From contig NZ_FOBB01000002.1 in the NCBI RefSeq assembly GCF_900109685.1, forward strand, positions 366,085 through 430,084: a stretch of DNA of 64,000 bases, read 5' to 3'. Position numbers and translations under genes: made by a program. This DNA comes from Chitinophaga rupis. Its GTDB lineage: Bacteria; Bacteroidota; Bacteroidia; Chitinophagales; Chitinophagaceae. The first letter of the stretch is position 1. Every line of letters begins with the position of its first letter. A model generated the notes under the pieces. The model did not search any database. It was not told the origin of the DNA and saw only the letters and a program-made list of their open reading frames with translations. Below are positions 1 to 12,400 of this stretch, piece by piece.

Positions 1-3000
1 ATTACTGTTACTCCGGCGAATGACGCGCCGGTGGTAGCTGATGTTCCGAAAACAGTAGTAGAAGATAATGTGCTGTCCTTCACTGGTACAGACTTTACTA
101 GCAAGTTTACGGATACCGATAGTGATCCGTTAGTGAAAATTCAAATTGTAACGTTGCCTACTCACGGTACTTTAAAACTGAATGGCACTAATATTACTGC
201 TGGACAAGAAATCCTGGCCACAGACCTAGCGAATATCACATATATACCAGATGCAGACTTTAATGGTGCAGATAGTTTCAGCTGGAATGGTTCTGATGGC
301 ACAGCTTACGCTGTAACACCAGCTGCTGTGAATATCACCGTTACACCAGCTAATGATGCACCGGTAGTAGCCGATGTGCTGAAAACAGTAGTAGAAGATA
401 ATGTACTGGCCTTCACCGGTACAGATTTTACTAGCAAGTTCACGGATACCGATACTGATCCGTTAGTTAAGATTCAGATTGTTACTCTACCCACACATGG
501 TACACTGAAGCTGAATGGTGTTAATATTACTGCTGGTCAGGAAGTCCCTGCCACCGACTTGGCTAACATCACCTATACGCCAGATGCAGACTTCAACGGC
601 TCCGATAACTTTACCTGGAACGGTTCTGATGGTACGGCTTATGCTGTAACTCCGGCCGCTGTAAATATCACTGTGACACCAGCCAATGATGCGCCGGTAA
701 TAGCCGATGTGCCGAAAACAGTTGTAGAAGATAATGTACTGGCCTTCACCGGTACAGACTTCACCAACAAGTTCACTGATACCGATAGCGATCCGTTAGT
801 AAAAATCCAGATCGTAACACTGCCTACTCACGGCACTTTAAAACTGAATAGCACTAATATTACTGCCGGACAAGAAATCCTGGCCACAGACCTGGCGAAT
901 ATCACGTATACACCAGATGCAGATTTTAATGGTGCAGATAGTTTCAACTGGAATGGCTCTGATGGCACGGATTACGCTGCTACACCAGCCGCTGTAAACA
1001 TTACTGTTACTCCGGCGAATGACGCGCCGGTGGTAGCTGATGTTCCGAAAACAGTAGTAGAAGATAATGTGCTGGCCTTCACCGGTACAGACTTCACCAG
1101 CAAGTTTACTGATACAGATAGTAACCCGTTAGTAAAGATACAGGTGGTAACCCTGCCTACGCATGGCACGCTGAAGCTGAATGGTACTACCATTACTGCA
1201 GGTCAGGAAATTGTAGCGGCTGATTTAGCCAATATTACCTATACACCGGATGCTGACTTTAACGGCTCTGATAGCTTTACCTGGAACGGCTCTGATGGCA
1301 CAGCCTATGCTGCGACATCGGCCGCTGTAAATATTACGGTTACACCAGCGAATGACGCACCGGTAGTCGCTGATGTGCCTAAGACAGTAGTAGAAGATAA
1401 TGTGCTGACCTTTACGGGTACGGACTTTACCAGTAAGTTTACGGATACCGACAGTGATCCATTAGTAAAAATACAGGTGGTAACCTTGCCTACGCATGGT
1501 ACTTTAAAATTGAACGGCACCAATATTACCGCAGGTCAGGAAATCTTAGCCGCTGATTTGGCAAACATCACTTATACGCCAGATGCAAACTTCAATGGTT
1601 CCGATAACTTTAATTGGAACGGCTCCGACGGTACGGCTTATGCTGCTGTTGTGGCACAGGTTAATATTACTGTTACACCGGCAAATGATGCACCGGTAGT
1701 AGCGGATGTGCCGAAAACGGTAGTAGAAGATAATGTGCTGGCTTTTACTGGTACTGACTTTACAAGTAAGTTCACTGATACCGATAATGATCCATTAGTG
1801 AAAATTCAGGTTGTTACGTTGCCTTCGCACGGTACGCTGAAGCTAAATGGTACTAATATCACCGCTGGCCAAGAAATCCTGGCCACAGACCTGGCTAATA
1901 TCACCTACACGCCAGATGCTGACTTTAATGGTGCTGATAGTTTCAACTGGAATGGCTCTGATGGAACAGCTTACGCTGTAACACCTGCTACAGTGAATAT
2001 CACCGTTACACCGGCCAATGATGCACCGGTGGTAGCAGATGTGCCGAAAACAGTAGTGGAAGATAATGTACTGTCCTTCACCGGTACCGACTTCACTAGC
2101 AAGTTCACGGATACCGATAGTGATCCATCAGTGAAAATTCAGATCGTAACGTTACCTACACATGGCACACTGAAGCTGAATGGTACTAATATCACTGCTG
2201 GTCAGGAAATCCTAGCTTCCGATCTGGTAAACATCACTTATACGCCTGATGCTGATTTCAACGGCTCTGATAGCTTTAACTGGAACGGTTCCGATGGTAC
2301 GGCCTATGCTGCTACACCGGCCGCAGTAAATATTACTGTTACACCGGCTAATGATGCACCGGTGATAGCTGATGTTCCGAAAACAGTGGTAGAAGACAAT
2401 GTGCTGACCTTCACCGGTACCGACTTTACCAGCAAGTTCACCGATACCGACAGCGACCCGTTAGTGAAAATCCAGATCGTCACCCTGCCTACACATGGCA
2501 CACTGAAGCTGAATGGTACTAATATCACTGCTGGTCAGGAAATTCTGGCAGCCGACCTAGCTAATATCACTTATACACCAGATGCTGACTTCAATGGTGC
2601 TGACAACTTTAATTTGAACGGCTTTGATGGTACGGCTTATGCTGCTACACCGGCCGCTGTAAATATTACCGTTACGCCAGCCAATGACGCACCAGTAGTA
2701 GCTGATGTTCCGAAAACAGTAGTAGAAGATAATGTACTGGCTTTTACTGGAACAGACTTCACCAGCAAGTTCACTGATACAGATAGCGATCCGTTCGCAA
2801 AAATCCAGATCGTGACCCTGCCCACGCACGGTACACTTAAGATTAATGGTACTAACATTACTGCAGGTCAAGAAATCTTAGCCGCTGATCTGGCTAACAT
2901 CACCTACACACCTGATGCAGACTTTAATGGTTCCGACAGCTTTAACTGGAATGGCTCCGATGGTACCGCTTATGCTACCACACCGGCCGCTGTAAATATT

Positions 3001-6000
3001 ACCGTTACACCAGCTAATGATGCACCAGTGGTAGCTGACGTGCCGAAAACAGTAGTAGAAGATAATGTACTAGCCTTCACTGGTACCGACTTTACCAGCA
3101 AGTTTACGGACACCGATAATGATCCGTTAGTGAAAATTCAGATTGCAACGTTACCTACACATGGTACACTGAAACTGAATGGTACTAACATCACCGCTGG
3201 CCAGGAGATTGTTGCAGCCGACCTGGCTAACATCACTTATACGCCGGATGCTGATTTTAACGGCTCTGATAACTTTACCTGGAATGGTTCTGATGGCACG
3301 GCTTATGCTGCTATACCGGCTGCTGTAAATATTACTATTACTCCGGCAAACGATGCACCGTTAGTAACTAATGTGCCGAAAACAGTAGTAGAAGATAACG
3401 TACTGGCCTTCACTGGTACCGACTTTACCAGCAAGTTCACCGACACCGATAACGATCCGTTAGTAAAAATTCAGATCGTCACCCTGCCCGCACATGGCAC
3501 TTTAAAATTAAACGGTACCAACATCACTGCTGGTCAGGAAATCCTGACAACAGACCTAGCTAATATCACATATACACCAGATGCAAACTTCAATGGTGCT
3601 GATAGTTTTAACTGGAACGGTTCTGATGGTACGGCCTACGCTGCCACACCGGCTGCTGTAAATATTACCGTCACGCCAGCCAATGATGCACCAGTAGTAG
3701 CTGCCGTTCCGAAAACAGTAGTAGAGGATAATGTGCTAGCCTTTACGGGTACGGACTTTACGAGCAAGTTGACGGATACTGATAGTGATCCATTAGTGAA
3801 AATTCAGATAGTAACGCTGCCTACACACGGCACGTTGAAGTTGAATGGTACTAACATCACCGCTGGTCAGGAGATTGTTGCAGCAGATTTGACCAACATT
3901 ACTTATACACCAGATGCTGACTTCAACGGCTCCGATAGCTTTAATTGGAATGGTTCCGATGGCACAGCTTATGCTGCCACACCAGCTGCTGTAAATATTG
4001 CCGTTACGCCAGCTAATGATGTACCGGTAGTAACTGATGTCCCGAAAACGCTGGTAGAAGATAACGTACTGGCATTTACTGGCACCGACTTTACCAGCAA
4101 GTTTACTGATGCCGATAGCGATCCGTTAGTGAAAATTCAGGTGATAACCTTGCCTACGCACGGTACGCTGAAGCTGAATAGTACTAACATTACTGCAGGT
4201 CAGGAGATTGTTGCAGCCGATCTGGCTAACATCACTTATACGCCGGATGCGGATTTTAACGGCTCTGATAACTTTACCTGGAATGGCTCCGATGGCACAG
4301 CTTACGCAGCCACACCAGCCGCTGTGAATATTACAGTTACGCCAGCCAATGATGCACCGGTGATAGCTGATGTTCCGAAAACGGTGGTAGAAGATAATGT
4401 ACTGTCCTTCACTGGTACCGACTTTACTAGCAAGTTTACAGATACCGATAGTGATCCGTTAGTGAAAATTCAGATCGTAACGTTACCTACACATGGTACA
4501 CTGAAACTGACTGGTACTAACATCATCGCTGGTCAGGAGATTGTTGCAGCCGATCTGGCTAACATCACATACACACCAGCTGCCGATTTCACCGGCTCCG
4601 ACAACTTTACATGGAACGGCTCCGACGGCACAGCTTACGCTGTTACACCAGCCGCAGTAAACATCATCGTAACACCAGCCAATGATGCACCTGTGATAGC
4701 AGACGTACCGAAAACAGTAGTAGAAGATAATGTACTCGCCTTCACCGGTACCGACTTCACCACCAAGTTTACGGATACCGATAGTGATCCGTTAGTGAAA
4801 ATTCAAATTGTAACGCTGCCTACTCACGGTACTTTAAAACTGAATGGCACTAATATTACTGCTGGACAAGAAATCCTGGCCACAGACCTGGCAAATATCA
4901 CCTACACACCAGATGCAGACTTCAATGGCTCCGATAACTTTAATTGGAACGGCTCTGATGGTACAGCTTACGCTGTTACGCCAGCTGCAGTAAATATCGC
5001 TGTAACACCAGCAAATGACGCACCAGCAGTAGCTGGCGTTCCTAAAACGGTAGTGGAAGATAATGTACTGTCCTTCACAGGTGCTGATTTTACTGGCAAG
5101 TTCACCGATACTGATAGCGATCCATTAGTAAAAATCCAGATCGTTACACTGCCCACGCATGGTACTTTAAAACTAAACGGCACCAACATCACCGCAGGTC
5201 AGGAAATCCTGGCCGCCGACCTGGCTAATATCACTTACACACCTGATGCTGATTTTAATGGTGCTGACAGTTTCAACTGGAATGGTTCTGATGGTACGGC
5301 CTACGCTGCCACACCGGCTGCTGTAAATATTACCGTTACGCCAGCCAATGATGTACCAGCAGTAGCTGATGTTCCTAAAACCGTAGTAGAAGATAATGTG
5401 CTGACTTTTGTTGGTACGGACTTTACAAGCAAGTTCACTGATACCGATAGCGATCCGTTAGTGAAAATCCAGATCGTCACCCTGCCTACACATGGCACAC
5501 TGAAACTGAATGGTACTAATATCACTGCTGGCCAGGAGATTGTTGCGGCTGATCTGGCTAATATTACTTATACACCAGACGCTGACTTCAACGGTTCTGA
5601 TAGCTTTAATTGGAACGGCTCCGATGGCACAGCCTATGCTGCCACACCGGCTGCTGTCAATATTACTGTAACACCAGCCAATGATGTACCGGTAGTAGCC
5701 GATGTTCCAAAAACAGTAGTGGAAGATGACCTACTGGCCTTCACCGGTACAGACTTCACCAACAAGTTTACGGATACCGATAGCGATCCGTTAGTGAAAA
5801 TCCAGATCGTCACCCTGCCTACACATGGTACGCTGAAACTGAACGGTACCAACATCACTGCAGGGCAAGAAATTGTGGCTGCTGATCTGGCTAATATCAC
5901 TTATACGCCTGATGCGGACTTCAATGGCTCTGATAACTTCAACTGGAATGGCTCTGATGGTACGGCTTATGCTGCTATACCGGCTGCTGTAAATATTACT

Positions 6001-6690
6001 GTTACTCCGGCAAACGATGCACCAGTAGTAGCTGATGTTCCGAAAACGGTAGTAGAGGATAATGTGCTGGCCTTTACGGGTACGGACTTTACCAGCAAGT
6101 TTACTGATACTGACAGCGATCCGTTAGTGAAAATTCAGATCGTAACACTGCCTACACACGGCACTTTGAAACTGAATGGTACTAACATCACCGCTGGTCA
6201 GGAGATTGTTGCAGCAGATCTGACCAACATTACTTATACACCAGCCGCTGACTTCACCGGCTCCGACAACTTTACATGGAATGGCTCCGATGGCACCGCC
6301 TATGCCGCCACACCAGCCGCAGTAAACATCACCGTAACACCAGCCAATGATGCACCGGCAGTAGCAGATATAATAAAAACGGTAGTAGAGGATAACACAT
6401 TATCCTTCGCAAACACAGATTTTACCGGCAAGTTCACCGACACAGACACTGATCCGTTAGTAAAAATCCAGATCGTCACCCTGCCCACGCATGGCACGCT
6501 GAAACTAAACGGTATCAACATTACCGCTGGCCAGGAAATATTAGCTGCCGATCTAGCCAACATCACCTACACACCAGCCGCTAATTTTACCGGCTCCGAT
6601 AGTTTCAACTGGAACGCTTCCGATGGTACCGCCTACGCCGCCACACCAGCCGCTGTAAACATCACTGTTACTCCGGCAAACGATGCGCCT
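1..6690 (+). repeat. Tandem array of 333-bp coding repeats
   Basis: Twenty in-frame units of exactly 333 bp run from 31 to 6690, preceded by the last 30 bp of a further unit. Units differ mostly at synonymous or conservative sites (for example SDP/NDP/TDP, NGAD/NGSD, EILATD/EIVAAD). The last three or so show more changes, such as PAADFTGSD. The array must continue upstream of the window. The copies are close enough in DNA sequence for recombination or short-read collapse to change their number. Confidence 0.95.
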
Positions 6691-8124
6691 ACCGGTAATA
6701 ATGATACCAAAACCACTAATGAAGATATCCCTGTAAGCGGGGCCATTACCGGTACCGATACAGATGGAGATCCGCTCACCTATACCAAAGGCAACAACCC
6801 GTTACATGGTGCAGTAGTGGTAAATCCTGACGGAACTTATACCTACACACCGGCTGCCAACTATAACGGTCCGGATAGCTTTACCATCATTATCAGCGAT
6901 GGTAAGGGCGGCAACACAACGGCAACGGTAAACATTACCATAACACCGGTAAATGATGCGCCCACGAGCGCCGGCGACAGCAAAACTACCCAGGAAGGAA
7001 CGCCGGTAAGCGGCGCGGTAACCGGTACAGATGTAGACGGAGATCCGCTGACATTCACGAAAGGCAGCGATCCTGCGCATGGTACGGTAGTAGTAAATCC
7101 TGACGGCACTTATACCTATACACCAGCGCCTGGTTACACCGGCCCGGATAGCTTTACCATCATCATCAGCGACGGTAAAGGCGGCACCACTACGGTTCCG
7201 GTAAACATCACGGTAGGCATGGCTAACAACCCGGCCATTACCCTGGTAAAAACAGGCGTGGTACGTGCAGACAGTATCAGCATCACCTATACATTCACCA
7301 TCACCAACACCGGCAATGTAACCTTACATAACGTAACGGTATCAGACCCTATGCTGGGATTAAATAAAACCATTACCGGCAACTTCCTGCCTGGCGCCTC
7401 GATCACGGAAACAACCGTGTACATGCTTACACAGGCAGATCGTGATAATGGCAGCGTAAGCAACACCGCTTCCGTAAGCGCACAAACACCGGCTAACACA
7501 ACTATTACAGACATCTCCGGTACAGGAGGTAATAACGATGCGCCTACTGTAACCGTGGTGGCCAGATCGCCGGTAGCTGTGGATGATGAAATGTCAACGA
7601 AGGTGAATGTGCCGGTAACTATCCCGGTACTGGATAATGATGATGCAGGTCATTCTACATTCAACACCGGCACGGTGGCGGTTATTACACAGCCGCAGCA
7701 TGGCCGCGCGAATGTTAATGAGGATGGCACCATTACCTACACACCGGATCTGAGCTATAAGGGTGATGACAGCTTTACCTACCAGGTACGGGATGCAGAT
7801 GGCTACATTACCAACGTAGCTACTGTGAAGCTGGGCATTTCTTTCTCAGATCTTAAAGTACCAACGCTGTTCACACCGAATGGCGACGGTAAGAACGATG
7901 CCTTTGAAATACGCGGTCTGAACCAGTATGCAGAAAATGAGCTGGTGATTATTAACCGCTGGGGTAATGAAGTGTTCCGCCAGAAGGGCTACCAGAATAA
8001 CTGGTTTGGCGAAGGGCTGAATGAAGGCACCTACTATTATCTGTTACGCATAAAGAAAACAAATGGTTCCGGATGGGAAGTACTGAAAGGATATACAACG
8101 CTGATCCGCGCATTCAAACATTAA
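1..8124 (+). CDS. Giant repetitive T9SS-secreted surface protein (5' end outside window)
   Basis: The frame is open from base 1, so the N-terminus lies upstream; the visible part is about 2,707 residues. It starts with the end of one repeat and then has 20 tandem 111-residue cadherin/Ig-like repeats up to base 6690. Each repeat carries [25 protein letters not shown] and [10 protein letters not shown] blocks. Two roughly 90-residue VCBS/cadherin-like repeats follow (6691 to about 7218), then a DUF11-like domain (about 7230-7560) and another Ig-like domain (LDNDDAG, ITYTPD). The last 90 residues ([30 protein letters not shown]) match the gliding-motility-associated C-terminal domain, a type B signal for type IX secretion. 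Such proteins are exported across the outer membrane and held on the surface or released; adhesion is my inference. The next gene encodes a PorP/SprF-like protein, the usual partner of type B cargo. Confidence 0.9.
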   Translation: MTVTPANDAPVVADVPKTVVEDNVLSFTGTDFTSKFTDTDSDPLVKIQIVTLPTHGTLKLNGTNITAGQEILATDLANITYIPDADFNGADSFSWNGSDGTAYAVTPAAVNITVTPANDAPVVADVLKTVVEDNVLAFTGTDFTSKFTDTDTDPLVKIQIVTLPTHGTLKLNGVNITAGQEVPATDLANITYTPDADFNGSDNFTWNGSDGTAYAVTPAAVNITVTPANDAPVIADVPKTVVEDNVLAFTGTDFTNKFTDTDSDPLVKIQIVTLPTHGTLKLNSTNITAGQEILATDLANITYTPDADFNGADSFNWNGSDGTDYAATPAAVNITVTPANDAPVVADVPKTVVEDNVLAFTGTDFTSKFTDTDSNPLVKIQVVTLPTHGTLKLNGTTITAGQEIVAADLANITYTPDADFNGSDSFTWNGSDGTAYAATSAAVNITVTPANDAPVVADVPKTVVEDNVLTFTGTDFTSKFTDTDSDPLVKIQVVTLPTHGTLKLNGTNITAGQEILAADLANITYTPDANFNGSDNFNWNGSDGTAYAAVVAQVNITVTPANDAPVVADVPKTVVEDNVLAFTGTDFTSKFTDTDNDPLVKIQVVTLPSHGTLKLNGTNITAGQEILATDLANITYTPDADFNGADSFNWNGSDGTAYAVTPATVNITVTPANDAPVVADVPKTVVEDNVLSFTGTDFTSKFTDTDSDPSVKIQIVTLPTHGTLKLNGTNITAGQEILASDLVNITYTPDADFNGSDSFNWNGSDGTAYAATPAAVNITVTPANDAPVIADVPKTVVEDNVLTFTGTDFTSKFTDTDSDPLVKIQIVTLPTHGTLKLNGTNITAGQEILAADLANITYTPDADFNGADNFNLNGFDGTAYAATPAAVNITVTPANDAPVVADVPKTVVEDNVLAFTGTDFTSKFTDTDSDPFAKIQIVTLPTHGTLKINGTNITAGQEILAADLANITYTPDADFNGSDSFNWNGSDGTAYATTPAAVNITVTPANDAPVVADVPKTVVEDNVLAFTGTDFTSKFTDTDNDPLVKIQIATLPTHGTLKLNGTNITAGQEIVAADLANITYTPDADFNGSDNFTWNGSDGTAYAAIPAAVNITITPANDAPLVTNVPKTVVEDNVLAFTGTDFTSKFTDTDNDPLVKIQIVTLPAHGTLKLNGTNITAGQEILTTDLANITYTPDANFNGADSFNWNGSDGTAYAATPAAVNITVTPANDAPVVAAVPKTVVEDNVLAFTGTDFTSKLTDTDSDPLVKIQIVTLPTHGTLKLNGTNITAGQEIVAADLTNITYTPDADFNGSDSFNWNGSDGTAYAATPAAVNIAVTPANDVPVVTDVPKTLVEDNVLAFTGTDFTSKFTDADSDPLVKIQVITLPTHGTLKLNSTNITAGQEIVAADLANITYTPDADFNGSDNFTWNGSDGTAYAATPAAVNITVTPANDAPVIADVPKTVVEDNVLSFTGTDFTSKFTDTDSDPLVKIQIVTLPTHGTLKLTGTNIIAGQEIVAADLANITYTPAADFTGSDNFTWNGSDGTAYAVTPAAVNIIVTPANDAPVIADVPKTVVEDNVLAFTGTDFTTKFTDTDSDPLVKIQIVTLPTHGTLKLNGTNITAGQEILATDLANITYTPDADFNGSDNFNWNGSDGTAYAVTPAAVNIAVTPANDAPAVAGVPKTVVEDNVLSFTGADFTGKFTDTDSDPLVKIQIVTLPTHGTLKLNGTNITAGQEILAADLANITYTPDADFNGADSFNWNGSDGTAYAATPAAVNITVTPANDVPAVADVPKTVVEDNVLTFVGTDFTSKFTDTDSDPLVKIQIVTLPTHGTLKLNGTNITAGQEIVAADLANITYTPDADFNGSDSFNWNGSDGTAYAATPAAVNITVTPANDVPVVADVPKTVVEDDLLAFTGTDFTNKFTDTDSDPLVKIQIVTLPTHGTLKLNGTNITAGQEIVAADLANITYTPDADFNGSDNFNWNGSDGTAYAAIPAAVNITVTPANDAPVVADVPKTVVEDNVLAFTGTDFTSKFTDTDSDPLVKIQIVTLPTHGTLKLNGTNITAGQEIVAADLTNITYTPAADFTGSDNFTWNGSDGTAYAATPAAVNITVTPANDAPAVADIIKTVVEDNTLSFANTDFTGKFTDTDTDPLVKIQIVTLPTHGTLKLNGINITAGQEILAADLANITYTPAANFTGSDSFNWNASDGTAYAATPAAVNITVTPANDAPTGNNDTKTTNEDIPVSGAITGTDTDGDPLTYTKGNNPLHGAVVVNPDGTYTYTPAANYNGPDSFTIIISDGKGGNTTATVNITITPVNDAPTSAGDSKTTQEGTPVSGAVTGTDVDGDPLTFTKGSDPAHGTVVVNPDGTYTYTPAPGYTGPDSFTIIISDGKGGTTTVPVNITVGMANNPAITLVKTGVVRADSISITYTFTITNTGNVTLHNVTVSDPMLGLNKTITGNFLPGASITETTVYMLTQADRDNGSVSNTASVSAQTPANTTITDISGTGGNNDAPTVTVVARSPVAVDDEMSTKVNVPVTIPVLDNDDAGHSTFNTGTVAVITQPQHGRANVNEDGTITYTPDLSYKGDDSFTYQVRDADGYITNVATVKLGISFSDLKVPTLFTPNGDGKNDAFEIRGLNQYAENELVIINRWGNEVFRQKGYQNNWFGEGLNEGTYYYLLRIKKTNGSGWEVLKGYTTLIRAFKH

Positions 8125-8144
8125 TGTTCTTATAAATTGTCGTT

Positions 8145-9113
8145 ATGAGAAAAGGCATCATATTCACAGGTTTGCTGTTGCTGATTGGCAGGTTCGCGCT
8201 TGCCCAGCAGGATGCACAGTATAGCCAGTATATGTTTAACGGGATCTACATCAACCCCGCCTACGCCGGTTATAAAGAGGTGCTGAATGTGCACAGCTTT
8301 TACCGCGCTCAGTGGACGGGTATTGAAGGCGCACCCCGCAGCTTTTCCGTAGCGGTGGATGCCATTGCTAATGAAGGCAATGTAGGCCTGGCCTTACAGC
8401 TCTTCAGCGATAAGCTGGGCGCGCAAAGCACGCAGGGCGTGTATGCTAACTATGCCTACCGTATACGGCTAAATGAAGATGGCAGCTCGCGCCTGGCCTT
8501 CGGCATCAGCGGGGGGCTGCTGCAGCTGGGTATTAACGGCTCGCTGCTTACCACCAATGATCCTGAGCTGGATATGCCAGGTGGTACGCAAACCACGCTG
8601 GTACCGGATGCGAGGGCAGGGGTGTTCTTTTCAAACGACCGTGTATTTGCAGGTTTTTCAGTAGATAACCTCATTGCGCCGCACATGAATAAATCGCGCT
8701 ACATCTATATTCCGCAGCCCAGGCCGCACTATTACCTTACCGCGGGCATGCTGCTGCCGTTAAGTGAAAGCATCCAGCTGAAGCCTTCCTTTTTACTGAA
8801 GGATGACCGGGGTGGCCCTTCCAGCCTGGATCTGAACGCCTTCCTGCTCTTTAAGGAAAAGATCTGGGTGGGAGGTTCTTACCGTACGGGTTTAAAGCTG
8901 TATGATAAGAATTACCTGCAAAAGGTATTGATAAAACGTAATGCCGCAGTAGCGGCCATAGAGTTTTTTCCAGTCAGCAACCTGCGTGTAGGGTACGCAT
9001 ATGATTTCTCAGTAGGCCCGCTGCAAAGCTATAGCAGCGGTTCGCACGAGATCTCTATTGGTTTTTCATTTGCCGGTCCGGATATGCGGATGGCCACCCC
9101 GCGGGTGTTTTAA
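8145..9113 (+). CDS. PorP/SprF family type IX secretion-associated outer-membrane protein
   Basis: This 322-residue protein begins with a signal peptide ending near FALAQQ. The family hallmark QDAQYSQYMFNGIYINPAYAGYK follows in the mature N-terminus (quoted here only as its signature region, residues about 22-44), then Gly/aromatic-rich beta-strands typical of the PorP/SprF fold, ending in a strand-like SIGFSF segment. PorP/SprF proteins work in the outer membrane with the type IX secretion system and help deliver or anchor cargo with type B C-terminal domains. It starts 20 bp after the giant repeat protein, which carries such a domain, so the two are probably cotranscribed and functionally paired. 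The family call is firm. Dedication to this one cargo is inferred from position. Confidence 0.9.
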   Translation: MRKGIIFTGLLLLIGRFALAQQDAQYSQYMFNGIYINPAYAGYKEVLNVHSFYRAQWTGIEGAPRSFSVAVDAIANEGNVGLALQLFSDKLGAQSTQGVYANYAYRIRLNEDGSSRLAFGISGGLLQLGINGSLLTTNDPELDMPGGTQTTLVPDARAGVFFSNDRVFAGFSVDNLIAPHMNKSRYIYIPQPRPHYYLTAGMLLPLSESIQLKPSFLLKDDRGGPSSLDLNAFLLFKEKIWVGGSYRTGLKLYDKNYLQKVLIKRNAAVAAIEFFPVSNLRVGYAYDFSVGPLQSYSSGSHEISIGFSFAGPDMRMATPRVF

Positions 9114-9121
9114 ACGATTCA

Positions 9122-11221
9122 ATGAAACAGCTTTTTCAGATGAGTAAATGCATAACAGGGTTATTACTGTTGCTGAGCCTTACAACGCAGGCGCAGTATA
9201 TAATAAAGGAAGCAGATCATCAGTATGTGCTTTATAACTTCAGTAAGGCAATAACACTGTATGAAAAAGCCTATGAGAAAAAACGCACGCTGCACGCTGC
9301 GGAAAGACTGGCTGATATTTACCGTCAGACGAACAACTACCCCCAGGCAGAAAAATGGTGCGCCATTGCAGTGAGTATGAAGGGCAGTAAGCCGGAGAAC
9401 CTGTTATATTACGCAAAAGCCTTACAGAGCAATGCCCGTTATGCTGCAGCAAAAGAACAATACCAGAAGTATATAGCTACTGATACCGCCCGCAAACTGT
9501 CGGACCGGCAAAAGCATAACTGGCTGGCCTCCTGTGATTCCGCCATCAGCTGGATGAATACCTCCAGCATTATTACGGTAGAGAATATAGAGGCGCTGAA
9601 CTCTGCACAGTCCGACTGGGCAGCAGTGCCTTACCAGGGCGGGGTTGTATTCACATCCGACAGGATCATTGCACCGCCTTCAAAAGCAGATAAGCCATTC
9701 CTGCGCTTTGATACAGAGAAGCTTCCGGATGAAGCCATCTACGGCTGGACAGGCAACCAATACCTGCGCCTGTATTACAGAAACGGGCAGGATAGCGTGA
9801 CCGTTTACCCCTTTAATGCAGGTACGCGATACCATGTGGGCGCCGCTACCTTTACGGAAGATGAACGGCAGATGTTTTTTTCGCTCACCGAAATACCGCG
9901 CAAAACAGCTAGGGGAAAAGGAACACTCAAAACTATTAACGTAGAAATATACAGCAGCCAGAAAGACGATCGTGGCCGCTGGCAGGCTCCCGTGCCTTTT
10001 ATGTATAATAACGTGGACGCATACTCGGTAGGTGATCCTTTTATTACACCCACGGGTGATACCTTATATTTTTCATCCAACATGCCGGGCGGTGATGGCG
10101 GTACAGATCTGTACCGCTGTTTCCGTACAGATAAAGGCTGGACAAAACCGCAAAACCTGGCCTGGTTAAATACAGAAGGTAATGAGCGTTGCCCCATTAT
10201 TGACCGGCAGGGCCACCTGTTCTTTTCCAGCGATGGCGGTATTGGTATGGGCGGCCTGGATATTTTCCGCGGACCCATTACCGGTGTAGGCGCTATTGTA
10301 AATATGCAGTCACCCGTTAACTCACCGCAGGATGATCTTTCGTTTACGCTGGACCAGTATGGGAATATGTTATACCTGTCATCGGACCGCAGTGGCGGAA
10401 AAGGGGCAGATGATATTTACCGCGTGTACCCGCATGTGAAGCCCGTAATGCCGGTAGGCACGCCGGAAGATGAGCCGCTGATAGATACCGTGAAGAAACC
10501 GGCAGACACCACACAGGAAATAGTACCCATTGCCAAAGAGCCGGTAGAGCCGCCTAAAAAGCCTGCATTGACGCAATTAGCCACCCTGCTCCAATTCTCA
10601 ATAGATGGTACAGTGTACGACAGTGAAACAAAGGAGCCGCTGGAAAATGCAGAAGTAACGCTGTTCGTTTCCCAAAAACCGATAGCAACGGTTCAAACAA
10701 ATGATGCCGGTTACTATCGCTTCGACCTGGATACCGGTACCGTTTATATGCTGCACGGGCAAAAGGAAAATTATACGTGGGATGAGAAAACCGTGAGCAC
10801 CCATGGTCTGAAAAAAACAACCGTGCTGCATCAAAGCCTTTACCTGCCTATATTGCCGGTAAGACCCAGGTTACAGGTGCTGAATGTATACTTTGATTTT
10901 GATAAGGCAGATATACGGCCTGAAGCAGCCGTTGAGCTGAATACCTTAGTTAAATTATTACAGCAGCATCCACACATGAAAATTGAGCTGCGCACACATA
11001 CGGATAGCCGCGGTAATGATACCTATAACCTGAAGCTGTCGCAGAAACGCTCTGAAGCAGTGGTGAAATATCTTATCAGCAAAGGCATTGTAAAGAAAAG
11101 ACTGGTAGCAAAAGGCTATGGCGAAACCAAATTGCTGAACCGCTGTAAGAATGGTGTGGAGTGCAGTGAAGAGGAGCACCAGGTGAACAGGAGAACAGAG
11201 TTTATGATCCTGAAAGACTAA
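9122..11221 (+). CDS. OmpA-family protein with TPR, PD40 and carboxypeptidase-regulatory-like domains
   Basis: This 699-residue protein has a signal peptide (ending near TTQAQ). TPR-like helices lie at about 30-140 (NFSKAITLYEKAY, YAAAKEQYQKY). WD40/PD40-type beta-propeller repeats at about 290-440 each end in an FSS or LSS motif (TLYFSSN, LFFSSDGG, MLYLSSDRSGG). A carboxypeptidase-regulatory-like domain covers about 492-560 (DGTVYDSETKEPLENAEV), and a C-terminal OmpA domain about 580-699 (VYFDFDKADIRPEA, HTDSRGND, SQKRSEAV). The OmpA domain should bind peptidoglycan, tying an outer-membrane complex to the cell wall. This layout is common beside PorP/SprF genes and resembles PorE-type T9SS accessory proteins. 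It begins 8 bp after the porP/sprF-like gene, so the three genes form one operon. Its exact role with the giant protein is inferred. Confidence 0.88.
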   Translation: MKQLFQMSKCITGLLLLLSLTTQAQYIIKEADHQYVLYNFSKAITLYEKAYEKKRTLHAAERLADIYRQTNNYPQAEKWCAIAVSMKGSKPENLLYYAKALQSNARYAAAKEQYQKYIATDTARKLSDRQKHNWLASCDSAISWMNTSSIITVENIEALNSAQSDWAAVPYQGGVVFTSDRIIAPPSKADKPFLRFDTEKLPDEAIYGWTGNQYLRLYYRNGQDSVTVYPFNAGTRYHVGAATFTEDERQMFFSLTEIPRKTARGKGTLKTINVEIYSSQKDDRGRWQAPVPFMYNNVDAYSVGDPFITPTGDTLYFSSNMPGGDGGTDLYRCFRTDKGWTKPQNLAWLNTEGNERCPIIDRQGHLFFSSDGGIGMGGLDIFRGPITGVGAIVNMQSPVNSPQDDLSFTLDQYGNMLYLSSDRSGGKGADDIYRVYPHVKPVMPVGTPEDEPLIDTVKKPADTTQEIVPIAKEPVEPPKKPALTQLATLLQFSIDGTVYDSETKEPLENAEVTLFVSQKPIATVQTNDAGYYRFDLDTGTVYMLHGQKENYTWDEKTVSTHGLKKTTVLHQSLYLPILPVRPRLQVLNVYFDFDKADIRPEAAVELNTLVKLLQQHPHMKIELRTHTDSRGNDTYNLKLSQKRSEAVVKYLISKGIVKKRLVAKGYGETKLLNRCKNGVECSEEEHQVNRRTEFMILKD

Positions 11222-11252
11222 AAAAAGCTCCCCCCAGGGAACTCATTTAATT

Positions 11253-12245
11253 TTAGTGCGCAAAGCCGTTACGGCCGCCGCCACTGGTAAAAGTAGCCAG
11301 CATGCGGGCTTTCTGACCAGCGCTGAACATATACATACAGGCATCATCTGTATAGTCCATGTAGTTCATAGTCATTTCAACCGGCGATCCGGAGCAGGTG
11401 CTCAGGTGCGGGTAAGAGGGGCATCCGAAATTAGCGTCGTTATGCTGTGGTGTATCGCTTACCAGGTCGCTGCCGCAAAGAGCATCACCCCAGATATGAT
11501 ACAGGTTCAGGAAATGACCTATTTCATGCGTGGCAGTTCTGCCAAGATTAAACGGCGATGTTGCCGTTCCGGTATTACCAAAATAACGGTAACCTATCAC
11601 CACACCATCTGTAGCGGCGCTGCCACCGGGGAACTGTGCATACCCCAGCACTTCCTGCCCGCCATAGTTAATATAATTCACCACCCAGATGTTCAGCACA
11701 GAATCCGGCGTAGTAGGATTAATACCACCTAAAGAACTTTTCTTCATGTTCTCGGTACTGGCAGACCAGCTGGTTTTAGTGGAGGATTTGCGTACCACAC
11801 TTTTTAATGTAAAGTGAATACCCACATTTGCCTTTACACCGGCAAACAGCGCAGGTACGCTGCCATACTCGCTGTTGGCGGCATTGTAGTCCCTTTCCAG
11901 CACATCGATCTGTGACTGGATCTGCGCCTGGGAAATATTTTCCGTTGTGGTGCGATACAGTACATTTACCACTACCGGTATCTGCACGCTGCCATCGGGC
12001 AGCAGGCGGCCTAAAGATTTGTCTTTAGCAATACGCTGCGTAAGGTTTTCAATAGACTGCAGGCGTTGGCCACGGGCCGGGTCTTTTAAGATCTGGTCTT
12101 TCAGTATGTCCATACTGGCGCAGGCACGTGCGGTTGCTGCCATGGGCGCCGGATCTTTTTCCGGGTTGCCTGCAGGGCGTTCCTGCTTGGTACAGGCGGC
12201 CAGCATAAGGGTTATACCAAATAGGATACTTAGTTGCTTTTTCAT
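11253..12245 (-). CDS. Pappalysin/cytophagalysin-type (M43) zinc metalloprotease lipoprotein
   Basis: This 330-residue protein starts with a lipoprotein signal peptide (lipobox LAAC, Cys18). The zinc motif is H240-E241-xx-H244 with the third ligand at H250, inside HEIGHFLNLYHIWGD, a form typical of M43B proteases. A conserved Cys-bearing segment (CGSDLVSDTPQ) and the Met-turn region (MTMNYMDYTDDAC) follow. There is no T9SS C-terminal domain, so it should remain a lipid-anchored envelope or surface protease; the substrate is unknown. It is convergent with the OmpA-family gene (31-bp gap) and is not obviously in an operon. The family call is strong from the motif alone. Confidence 0.9.
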   Translation of the reverse strand: MKKQLSILFGITLMLAACTKQERPAGNPEKDPAPMAATARACASMDILKDQILKDPARGQRLQSIENLTQRIAKDKSLGRLLPDGSVQIPVVVNVLYRTTTENISQAQIQSQIDVLERDYNAANSEYGSVPALFAGVKANVGIHFTLKSVVRKSSTKTSWSASTENMKKSSLGGINPTTPDSVLNIWVVNYINYGGQEVLGYAQFPGGSAATDGVVIGYRYFGNTGTATSPFNLGRTATHEIGHFLNLYHIWGDALCGSDLVSDTPQHNDANFGCPSYPHLSTCSGSPVEMTMNYMDYTDDACMYMFSAGQKARMLATFTSGGGRNGFAH

Positions 12246-12400
12246 ACAGATTGCGGTTTTGTTGTTTGCTCATACAGCTATCAGGTAAGAAATACCTTGG
12301 GGGGAGCCGATAGCAGGAGAGTTAAAACGGGTTCTCCTCGCTAAAGTAACTAAAATACTTTTGCGCATGCCGGGGTGAACAACGGGACCTGCCCGTGTAA

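Noticed and set aside
1..6690. CRISPR array or satellite DNA
   Set aside because: Units are 333 bp, in frame and coding, with no spacers.
972..7514. Many antisense open frames of 70-90 residues inside the giant repeat gene
   Set aside because: They recur every 333 bp and simply mirror the sense repeats. Their products are Ser/Val-rich low-complexity strings with no start signals.
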